Below are positions 1-5,134 of a stretch of 5,159 nt of DNA, piece by piece. Each line of letters opens with the position of its first letter. The stretch's first letter is position 1. Both the position numbers and the translations under genes were made by a program. Source of the stretch: an uncultured Planctomycetaceae bacterium (GTDB taxonomy: Bacteria; Planctomycetota; Planctomycetia; Planctomycetales; Planctomycetaceae). The notes under the pieces are model-generated. The model saw only the letters and a program-made list of their open reading frames with translations. It did no database searches and was not told the DNA's origin. Location: assembly GCA_903921605.1 (NCBI GenBank), contig CAIXQV010000707.1:1-5159 (forward strand), in the 5' to 3' direction.

Positions 1-2729
1 CGTCTGAGACGACTGAGAATCAGGCAGCGGGCGCGGTTGTTTCAAACGTCAGCATCACAAGCGTGACAATTGGTGGCTCACTCTTCGGTGGCGCGGGCGC
101 TTTCAGCGGACTGGTTTACGCACCAGGCAATCTGGGGGCTGTCAGCATTAAGGGGAATGTTCGCGGTGCCACCGGTCAAAACAGTGGCTTCATTCGCTCC
201 GAAAACGGCGGGATCGCAAGTGTCACCATCGGGGGATCGCTTCTTGGTGGAGAAGGCGATGCATCGGGACTCGTCGTCTCACGTTTGGATATAGGGCCGG
301 TGGCCATCACAGGCAATATTGTTGGAAACGCAACTGGCAGCGGTCGAGTTGTCAGCGGTTTCGGCAATCTGGGCAGTGTCACGATCGGCGGGTCCCTGAT
401 CGGTGGTAACGGACTCTTCAGTGGATCAGTTTTTGCCGAGGACGGTGGTGTCGCGAGTGTCACCATTGGCGGGTCACTGCTTGGCGGCGCCAGTGGATTT
501 ACCGGAGCGATCCAGACCGCGAAGAATCTGGGGCCGGTCACGATCAAAGGGGATCTGGCAGGAGGTTCAGAAGGACAAAGTGGCTTGATCCTCTCTACGG
601 GCAGCCTTGCAAGCATCACAATCGGCGGATCGCTGATTGGTGGAAACCTGGACGGAGCTGGCGTCGTTGTGGCCATAAAGGACATTGGGGCGGTCACGGT
701 AGCGGGTGATGTACTTGGTGGCAGTGGAGTGAGCACCGGTTCTATTCAATCCATTGAAGGCAAGATTGGAAACGTAACAATCGGCGGGCCGTTGGTTGGC
801 GGATCGTTGATTGGCGGTTCGGGAGTCGACAGTGGCAGGGTTGCTTCCGCGTTAACCGTTGGAATCGTGAAGGTTACGGGCAATGTTCAGGGCGGCAGTG
901 CAGCAGGCAGTGGCCAGATCTTCGCCAGTGGCGCCGTGACAAGCCTTACGATCGGCGGATCGCTCATCGGGGGCGGCGGCAACGATAGTGGAAGGGTTCG
1001 TTCAAACGCGGCAATGGGCGCCGTCATCGTGACAGGCAGCATCCGAGGCGGAAGTGCAACAAACAGCGGTCAGATTCTCGTCAGTGGCGCCATGACAAGT
1101 CTTACGATCGGCGGATCGCTCATCGGAGGCGGGGGCAATGAAAGTGGAAAGGTTGTTTCAGGCGCGGCAATGGGCCCCGTCATTGTGACAGGCAGCATCC
1201 GAGGCGGAAGTGCAACAAACAGCGGTCAGATTTTCGGCAATGGCGGAATGGCAAGTGTGACGATTGGCGGATCGCTCATCGGAGGCGGGGGCAACGGTAG
1301 TGGAAAGGTCGTCTCAAGCGTGGCCATGGGTGCCGTTAGCGTCGCTGGTGATGTGCGCGGCAGCAGTGGTCCTGGAGGCGGCACTGTTTTCGCCAGTGGA
1401 GCGTTGGCAAGTGTCACGATAGGAGGATCACTCACCGGGAACAGTGGAAGCGATAGTGGCAGTGTCCAGTCAGGATTGTCTATAGGTGCGGTCAAGATCA
1501 CGGGTGACGTCAGAGGGGGCCGCGCGTCCAACAGTGGGCAAGTCCGAACCAATGGGGGAATTGCAAGCGTGACCGTCGGCGGTTCGGTGATTGGCAGCAC
1601 GGGTTCGGGCAGCGGCTTGATCTTTTCCCAGGCTGACATGGGGCCAGTGGTGATTACGGGCAACGTTCAGGGAGGTTCGTTCAATGCCGTTCAGAACCTT
1701 CAGGCGACTGGCGCGATAATGAGCAATGGTAAGCTGGCAAGCGTTACGATCGGCGGTTCACTGATGGGTGGCAGCGGTCCAAACAGCGGTTTAGTGAATT
1801 CTGTCTCCGACATGGGGGCCGTGAATGTCACTGGTGACGTGCGAGGCGGCGGCGGACTCTTTAGCGGAACGATCAAGACAGAAGGAACGTCGACGTCGGG
1901 GGCGAATCTGACCAGTGTCACGATTGGTGGCTCGTTGATTGGGGGCACGGCCAGCTTGAACAGTGGAACCATCCTCGCTGCCGGGGACATAACAACGGTC
2001 ACGATCAATGGAAACATTCGCGGCGGGTCAGCGACCGGAGCTGCGAGCTTGACGCGCAGTGGCTATGTTCAGGCGCTTCGAGTCGGCACACTGACGATTG
2101 GTGGTTCCATTATCGCCGGAACGGACGCCACGTCGGGAACCTTCAGTGAGAACGGAGCCATCAGCGTCACCAATGACATCGGAGTCGCCACGATCAAGGG
2201 CAGCCTGATCGGCAACGCGACGCACAGTGTGGTCATCATGGCTCGTGGTCAGCGCGTGCCCACAGCAACGACGGACCTTGCGATTGGCCAGCTGACCGTC
2301 AACGGGCGTGTCGAGTTTTCCCGAATCCTGGCCGGATATGATATCTTTGGAACAGCGAGAAACGCCGACGCCCAGATCGGTCCAGTCATCGTGGGCCATG
2401 ACTGGATCGCCAGCAACCTGGTCGCGGGAGCTGTGGCAGGTGCTGACGGCAGATTCGGAACTCAAGACGACGTAAGGATGCCCGGCACGAACGGCGTTAA
2501 CGGCTTCAAAGACGTGGCAACCCTGGCCTCAAGGATCACGAGCGTGACCATTGGCGGTCAGGCCTTTGGTACCTCGGCGAGCGGCGATAACTACGGAATC
2601 GTCGCGCAGAATGTGGGCAGCCTCAGTCTGAAGGGCGGTTTGACGACGATCCCGCTGGTGGCGGGCAATGGCAACGACAGCGTTCTCATCGGTTTGTTCG
2701 GCGACTTCCGCTTGCGTGAGATCCTGTAG
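1..2729 (+). CDS. Giant beta-solenoid repeat protein, 3' part (start lies outside the window)
   Basis: The frame is open from the first complete codon (position 3) to a TAG stop at 2727-2729, giving 908 visible residues. The apparent start at 63 is a GTG that codes the conserved Val of a repeat (SVTIGGS), so it is not the real start; the gene begins upstream. Residues 20-762 are glycine-rich coils of about 26 residues in alternating A (SVTIGGSLIGG...SG.V) and B (AV.VTGDVRGG...SG.I) types. Regular beta-strand and Gly-turn spacing suggests a right-handed beta-solenoid. Residues 763-908 form a less regular end: a GADGRFGTQDDV stretch (813-824), one more SVTIGG coil, and a tail with GNGNDS that may cap the solenoid. 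No cysteine and only one Trp (in HDWIASN) are visible, which fits an exported protein. No sorting signal, dockerin or membrane segment is seen at the C-terminus. The function is unknown; adhesion or a structural surface role is a guess. It most resembles the 'beta strand repeat-containing' proteins of planctomycetes. Confident as a gene, not as to role. Confidence 0.93.
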   Translation, partial: SETTENQAAGAVVSNVSITSVTIGGSLFGGAGAFSGLVYAPGNLGAVSIKGNVRGATGQNSGFIRSENGGIASVTIGGSLLGGEGDASGLVVSRLDIGPVAITGNIVGNATGSGRVVSGFGNLGSVTIGGSLIGGNGLFSGSVFAEDGGVASVTIGGSLLGGASGFTGAIQTAKNLGPVTIKGDLAGGSEGQSGLILSTGSLASITIGGSLIGGNLDGAGVVVAIKDIGAVTVAGDVLGGSGVSTGSIQSIEGKIGNVTIGGPLVGGSLIGGSGVDSGRVASALTVGIVKVTGNVQGGSAAGSGQIFASGAVTSLTIGGSLIGGGGNDSGRVRSNAAMGAVIVTGSIRGGSATNSGQILVSGAMTSLTIGGSLIGGGGNESGKVVSGAAMGPVIVTGSIRGGSATNSGQIFGNGGMASVTIGGSLIGGGGNGSGKVVSSVAMGAVSVAGDVRGSSGPGGGTVFASGALASVTIGGSLTGNSGSDSGSVQSGLSIGAVKITGDVRGGRASNSGQVRTNGGIASVTVGGSVIGSTGSGSGLIFSQADMGPVVITGNVQGGSFNAVQNLQATGAIMSNGKLASVTIGGSLMGGSGPNSGLVNSVSDMGAVNVTGDVRGGGGLFSGTIKTEGTSTSGANLTSVTIGGSLIGGTASLNSGTILAAGDITTVTINGNIRGGSATGAASLTRSGYVQALRVGTLTIGGSIIAGTDATSGTFSENGAISVTNDIGVATIKGSLIGNATHSVVIMARGQRVPTATTDLAIGQLTVNGRVEFSRILAGYDIFGTARNADAQIGPVIVGHDWIASNLVAGAVAGADGRFGTQDDVRMPGTNGVNGFKDVATLASRITSVTIGGQAFGTSASGDNYGIVAQNVGSLSLKGGLTTIPLVAGNGNDSVLIGLFGDFRLREIL
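783..812 (+). repeat. 15-bp in-frame tandem duplication inside a coil
   Basis: GGCGGGCCGTTGGTT is followed directly by GGCGGATCGTTGATT, with 12 of 15 bases the same. It adds one GG-PLV/SLI pentapeptide, so this coil reads VTIGG-PLVGG-SLIGG instead of VTIGG-SLIGG. The coil is therefore five residues longer than its neighbours, with a probable bulged turn in the solenoid. Confidence 0.75.
942..1565 (+). repeat. Most homogeneous block: four units of exactly 156 bp
   Basis: Units start at 942, 1098, 1254 and 1410, each exactly 156 bp apart. The first three are nearly identical in DNA as well as protein. A 48-bp stretch at 1029-1076 recurs without a difference at 1185-1232, and the segment starting ACGATCGGCGGATCGCTC at 948 recurs at 1104 and, with one change, at 1260. 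The fourth unit keeps the length but has diverged in sequence. Synonymous sites are also shared among the first three, so this part was duplicated or homogenised recently compared with the flanking units. Confidence 0.88.
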
Positions 2730-2770
2730 CATGTGACAAAGCCGTCTTGGCAGCTACGGCAATAGCATAA

Positions 2771-2811
2771 CGTACTCTGTGTACCGTCGCGCCCGAGGCG
2801 GTAAGAGTACG
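2771..2811 (+). terminator. Bulged hairpin after the solenoid gene, possible terminator
   Basis: CGTACTCT (2771-2778) pairs perfectly with AGAGTACG (2804-2811). After a GTG bulge, TACCGTC (2782-2788) pairs with GGCGGTA (2797-2803) with one G-U, leaving an 8-nt loop. It starts 41 nt after the stop codon at 2729. The stem is strong, but only GTTGTCTCG follows, not a clear T run. It may be an imperfect intrinsic terminator, a 3'-end stabiliser, or a structured leader for something downstream. The pairing was counted by hand; the role is inference. Confidence 0.45.
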
Positions 2812-2820
2812 GTTGTCTCG

Positions 2821-2833
2821 CTGACGACGTCAG
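2821..2833. other. 13-bp dyad CTGACG-A-CGTCAG
   Basis: A perfect 6-bp inverted repeat around a single A. It has the size of an operator half-site pair, but it appears only once, and no promoter can be assigned with confidence next to it. It could occur by chance. Confidence 0.25.
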
Positions 2834-2837
2834 TCTA

Positions 2838-2868
2838 CCGCTCGCCGAAACCCAGTCCCGGCGAGCGG
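2838..2868. repeat. 10-bp GC-rich inverted repeat (hairpin)
   Basis: CCGCTCGCCG (2838-2847) is perfectly complementary to CGGCGAGCGG (2859-2868), with an 11-nt loop. The right arm overlaps the 16-nt box that starts each heptad module, and the second copy of that box (2988-3003) could pair with the same left arm for 9 bp, so two alternative folds are possible. A TTTT run lies at 2877-2880, 8 nt after the stem, which is too far away for a typical intrinsic terminator. Confidence 0.6.
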
Positions 2869-2874
2869 CAGGGC

Positions 2875-2983
2875 GATTTTGGATTGCAGATTGCAGATTG
2901 CAGATTGCAGATTGCAGATTGCAGATTGCAGATTGCAGATCTGCGTTCAATCGAAAATCTCCAATTTAAAATCCAAAATCGCA
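2875..2983. repeat. Heptad module 1: GATT-type heptads, centre, five AATC-type heptads
   Basis: Read in sevens from 2875, the sequence is GATTTTG, then eight GATTGCA, then GATCTGC (ending 2944). A GTTC spacer (2945-2948) follows, then AATCGAA, AATCTCC, AATTTAA, AATCCAA and AATCGCA (2949-2983). The right arm is thus the same 4-nt word in inverted orientation at the same 7-nt step. The outer ends are exactly complementary over 13 nt (2873-2885 with 2970-2982), which would place the heptamer tract in the loop of a long stem. It is non-coding; mechanism and function are unknown. Confidence 0.85.
2882..2937. repeat. Eight perfect tandem copies of the 7-mer GATTGCA
   Basis: Eight uninterrupted, identical 7-bp units. 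Because 7 is not a multiple of 3, every frame reads the same seven codons: D-C-R-L-Q-I-A on the plus strand and C-N-L-Q-S-A-I on the minus strand, none of them a stop. This explains overlapping open frames here on both strands, which are not genes. Perfect identity suggests recent expansion by slippage and probable copy-number variation between strains. Confidence 0.95.
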
Positions 2984-3010
2984 AACTGGCGAGCGGCAGG
3001 GCGTCGTGGG

Positions 3011-3084
3011 GATTTTCGATTTTCGATTTTGAATTGCAGGTCTGCGTTCAATCGGCAATCGGCAATCCAAAATCGGCAATCACA
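3011..3084. repeat. Heptad module 2: shorter, diverged copy of module 1
   Basis: In sevens from 3011: GATTTTC, GATTTTC, GATTTTG, AATTGCA, GGTCTGC, then the GTTC spacer (3046-3049), then AATCGGC, AATCGGC, AATCCAA, AATCGGC and AATCACA (3050-3084). The order matches module 1: GATT-type arm, RTCTGCGTTC centre, five inverted heptads. The left arm has five heptads here and ten in module 1. CGATTTTGAATTGC (3024-3037) pairs with GCAATCCAAAATCG (3062-3075) at 13 of 14 positions, forming a hairpin with a 24-nt loop. Confidence 0.8.
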
Positions 3085-3228
3085 AATGCCGCTCACCCGT
3101 GGTTTTACTGGAAAAACCGTCCTTCCAGAAAATCTCTCCATTTTCCGGAAGAACTGGATTGGTCACTGCGTACTAGTTCTGTGCACTACTCCCTGGCGAT
3201 TTCCAGTCCCAAGCATTTGAGCCGAACT
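3085..3228 (+). other. Leader region before the P-domain gene; no clear promoter
   Basis: This stretch follows the heptad modules and precedes the ATG at 3229. It has a small hairpin, GGTTTT (3101-3106) with AAAACC (3113-3118), and an 8-bp palindrome TTCCGGAA (3143-3150). I see no convincing -35/-10 pair and no strong Shine-Dalgarno before 3229. The promoter of the downstream gene may lie here, but I cannot place it. Confidence 0.4.
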
Positions 3229-5034
3229 ATGATCTCAAAAAACAGCCTTCGACGACTTTTGAATGACGCACTAGGCCGCCGGAAGGAACAGGGCCGACGA
3301 GGGAGACATCGAAGACTGGCACTGGAAACGCAGCTCGAAGTGCGAGCCATGCTGACTCCTGTGACGCATTTCCATGCGGACTTCAGTGATGCGGGTGGTG
3401 CGCCGAGTCTGGATGGGTTCACGATCGAGAACAGCATTGGCGCTCCAGTCGATGGCCTTTGGCATCTGTCGACAGCCAAAGGAAACGTGGGCGGACATAC
3501 TTTTGGCGGCAGCATTTACTTCGGCACGGGAGAAGCAGATCCCATCAGCGGCAACTACGATGTCGGACACACGGCGGGACGAATCACTTCGCCCGCTATC
3601 AATAATATTCCGGCAGGGGCGGTGCTCTCGTTCAATTACTTTCTGCATAAGGAGCTGGACATTGGTTTCGATGTGCCTTCCGTACTGATCTCCGCAAACA
3701 GCGGTCCGTTTACTTCGCAGTCCATCAGCCTGAACCCTGACTCTCAGGGCTTCCTGATTGCCTCTCTGGATCTCAGCGCCTTCCGCGGTCAGAGCATTCA
3801 GGTCCGTTTTGAATTTGATACGGTCGATGATTCGAGTAACAACTTCGAAGGCTGGTACGTCGATGACGTCATGGTGACGACGGGAACTCGGGACATTCGG
3901 GGGACGGTGTTCGATGACGTGAACGACAATGACATTCTGGATGGAGACCCGGGATTTCCGGATACGCGAGTCTTCATCGATGACGACAACGATGGCGTCT
4001 ATGACACCGACTATCTTCTGCGAAATCCCTCGAACGCAACGCCGGTGTCTATCCTGGACGAGGCGACAGTGACATCCACGATCACCATCGGCGGCTCGGC
4101 TCTGGAGGTGGTGCGAGACGTGAATGTGACACTGGATATCACTCACTCATGGAACGAGGATCTCGATGTCTTTCTGATTGCGCCCAATGGGACTCGGGTC
4201 GAATTGTTCACGGATGTTGGAGACGGCGTCGCAAACTTTACCTCAACGACGCTGGACGACGACGCGGCGACTTCGATCACTTCAGGTACAGTCCCGTTTA
4301 CCGGGACATTTCGTCCCGAAGGATCGCTGGCCGTGCTCAACGGGATCAATCCCGCAGGAACCTGGACTGTGGAAATCACGGACGATGCGGCGCAGGACAC
4401 CGGCACACTGAATTCCTGGAGCCTGCAGCTGGGCGTGACGCGGGAGTTTCAGAATACGACCAGCACTCCAATTCCCGATCAGACGACCATCACCTCACCG
4501 ATCAGCGTGAGCGGCACCACAGGCTACATTCAGGATATCGACGTCCAGCTCAATATTTCGCATATTGCCGCTAATGACCTTGATATCTTCCTGATCGCAC
4601 CGAATGGTGTGCGTGTGGAGCTTGTGACTGACGCCGGTAATGATGCATTCGGCGCCAACCTTTCGCAGACGATTTTCGATGACGAAGCGACGACTGCGAT
4701 TGCGACCGATGTTCCTCCGTTCACCGGGCGGTTTCGTCCGGAAGGATTCCTTTCGGCCTTCGACGGGTACACCGCCAACGGAATATGGCAACTCGAAGTC
4801 ACTGATGATAGTGTTGCATTTGGAGGCACGCTGATCAGCTGGAGTCTCTCGTTGACGATCAGCGAACGCACTGACATCACCGATGCCATTGGCAACTACG
4901 ACATTCCGGTGACTGAGGTGGGCAATTCATTCCGAGTCCGTGCGGTCACGCCGACGGGCTTTTTCCCGACGGCTCCGTCGACCGGCGAACAGCTGGTGAC
5001 CGTCGCTCCGGAGGCATCCACGAATGGCACTTAG
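3229..5034 (+). CDS. Probable exported LEPR-XLL-type protein with split SdrD_B-like domain and two P domains
   Basis: 601 residues, ATG at 3229, TAG at 5032-5034. The frame is open upstream to a GTG at 2779, but that part is heptad-repeat DNA and rich in Cys, while the protein from 3229 has no Cys; 3229 also gives the usual short basic N-terminus. Residues 1-42 are Arg-rich and end in LETQLEVRAML, like the LEPR-XLL motif of planctomycete surface proteins. Residues 46-218 resemble a MAM or immune-inhibitor-A-type jelly roll (AGRITSPAI, then FEGWYVDDVMV). Residues 222-260 match the first half of an SdrD_B/Cna-B-like domain, with acidic DDDNDGVYD. Two P (proprotein convertase, Homo B) domains follow at about 281-402 and 421-545, each with DLD.FLIAPNG, FRPEG and SWSL. 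Residues 549-593 look like the rest of the SdrD_B fold (DAIGNYDIPV, RAVTPTGFFP). No protease or other catalytic domain is seen, so it is likely a structural or binding protein. It stops soon after this domain, short for such proteins. No strong Shine-Dalgarno precedes the start. Confidence 0.88.
   Translation: MISKNSLRRLLNDALGRRKEQGRRGRHRRLALETQLEVRAMLTPVTHFHADFSDAGGAPSLDGFTIENSIGAPVDGLWHLSTAKGNVGGHTFGGSIYFGTGEADPISGNYDVGHTAGRITSPAINNIPAGAVLSFNYFLHKELDIGFDVPSVLISANSGPFTSQSISLNPDSQGFLIASLDLSAFRGQSIQVRFEFDTVDDSSNNFEGWYVDDVMVTTGTRDIRGTVFDDVNDNDILDGDPGFPDTRVFIDDDNDGVYDTDYLLRNPSNATPVSILDEATVTSTITIGGSALEVVRDVNVTLDITHSWNEDLDVFLIAPNGTRVELFTDVGDGVANFTSTTLDDDAATSITSGTVPFTGTFRPEGSLAVLNGINPAGTWTVEITDDAAQDTGTLNSWSLQLGVTREFQNTTSTPIPDQTTITSPISVSGTTGYIQDIDVQLNISHIAANDLDIFLIAPNGVRVELVTDAGNDAFGANLSQTIFDDEATTAIATDVPPFTGRFRPEGFLSAFDGYTANGIWQLEVTDDSVAFGGTLISWSLSLTISERTDITDAIGNYDIPVTEVGNSFRVRAVTPTGFFPTAPSTGEQLVTVAPEASTNGT
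4069..4863 (+). repeat. Tandem duplication of the P domain within the 601-aa gene
   Basis: Copy 1 spans about 4069-4434 and copy 2 about 4489-4863, joined by a linker of about 18 residues. Aligned landmarks are VNVTLDITH / IDVQLNISH, DLDVFLIAPNG / DLDIFLIAPNG, RVELFTDVGD / RVELVTDAGN, PFTGTFRPEG / PFTGRFRPEG, the Trp of GTW / GIW, and NSWSL / ISWSL. The DNA has diverged at many third positions, so this duplication is older than the 156-bp repeats of the upstream gene. Confidence 0.88.
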
Positions 5035-5045
5035 TTAACGTGCAA

Positions 5046-5064
5046 GTTGTTGAATCACAACAAC
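5046..5064 (+). terminator. Perfect 7-bp hairpin just after the P-domain gene, weak terminator candidate
   Basis: GTTGTTG (5046-5052) and CAACAAC (5058-5064) are exact complements around the 5-nt loop AATCA. The stem starts 11 nt after the stop codon. It is not GC-rich and no T run follows, so intrinsic termination is uncertain. It could instead be a protein-binding dyad. Confidence 0.35.
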
Positions 5065-5088
5065 ATACGTCGACGCCGCTTTCTTGCG

Positions 5089-5115
5089 TATGATGCTGTC
5101 TGCGACAGCACCATA
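5089..5115 (+). promoter_or_regulatory. Hairpin upstream of the last gene's ribosome binding site
   Basis: TGCTGTC (5094-5100) pairs perfectly with GACAGCA (5104-5110) across a TGC loop. After one A/C mismatch, TATG (5089-5092) pairs with CATA (5112-5115), giving 11 pairs in 27 nt. It ends 6 nt before the Shine-Dalgarno at 5122. No T run follows, so a role as operator, leader structure or weak terminator is equally possible. Confidence 0.4.
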
Positions 5116-5121
5116 AACGGC

Positions 5122-5128
5122 AAGGAGG
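5122..5128 (+). promoter_or_regulatory. Strong Shine-Dalgarno AAGGAGG
   Basis: AAGGAGG lies 6 nt before the ATG at 5135, a near-ideal sequence and spacing. It is the only strong Shine-Dalgarno found ahead of a start in this window and is the main reason for calling a gene at 5135. Confidence 0.65.
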
Positions 5129-5134
5129 CCAAGG

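Larger units (their letters stand above)
60..2288 (+). repeat. Coding tandem repeat, about 156-bp units (52 residues = two 26-residue coils)
   Basis: Fourteen units can be laid out by their SVTIGGSL-type starts. Boundaries that I counted are at 60, 219, 375, 456, 942, 1098, 1254, 1410, 1566 and 2088. Most units are 52-53 residues. Exceptions are a 27-residue half unit (375-455), a unit with five extra residues near 783-812, and longer units after 1566 in which 5-8 residues are inserted at coil ends. Conservation is strongest in the G-G-S turn and in the later S-G pair of each coil, as expected when coils stack. The array decays towards the C-terminus, with the last unit irregular. Confidence 0.9.
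2860..3003 (+). repeat. 16-nt direct repeat pair, GGCGAGCGGCAGGGCG
   Basis: Exact copies lie at 2860-2875 and 2988-3003, 128 nt apart; the coordinates span the pair. Each stands immediately or a few bases before a heptad module, so it marks the left end of a duplicated unit. A second exact direct repeat, TCTGCGTTCAATCG, lies at 2940-2953 and 3041-3054 in the middle of the two modules. Confidence 0.85.

Noticed and set aside
63..65. GTG as the start of the solenoid gene
   Set aside because: It lies inside a repeat (S-V-T-I-G-G), and the frame continues open to the left edge of the window with coil-like sequence (AAGAVVSNVSIT).
176..2017. Long open frames on the minus strand opposite the solenoid gene
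   Set aside because: They are Pro/Pro-Leu-rich mirror translations of the Gly-rich repeat, broken into pieces, with no domain or start signal. They are shadows of the 156-bp repeat.
2591..2950. Minus-strand frame with repeated CNLQSAI
   Set aside because: It is only the reverse reading of GATTGCA heptamers plus antisense of the solenoid gene end.
2882..3084. CRISPR array
   Set aside because: The units are 7 bp and contiguous, with no unique spacers of 25-40 bp and no cas gene nearby.
2860..3084. Insertion sequence or transposon remnant
   Set aside because: There is no transposase fragment, no terminal inverted repeats bounding the whole segment, and no target-site duplication that I could identify. 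A small non-autonomous element cannot be excluded.
3271..4146. 291-codon minus-strand open frame opposite the P-domain gene
   Set aside because: The plus strand has clear conserved domains, while the minus translation is His/Arg-rich without recognisable motifs or a ribosome binding site.
5081..5094. Promoter with -10 TATGAT at 5089-5094
   Set aside because: There is no acceptable -35 at 16-18 nt spacing, the TG is one base off the extended -10 position, and the TATG is part of a hairpin arm.
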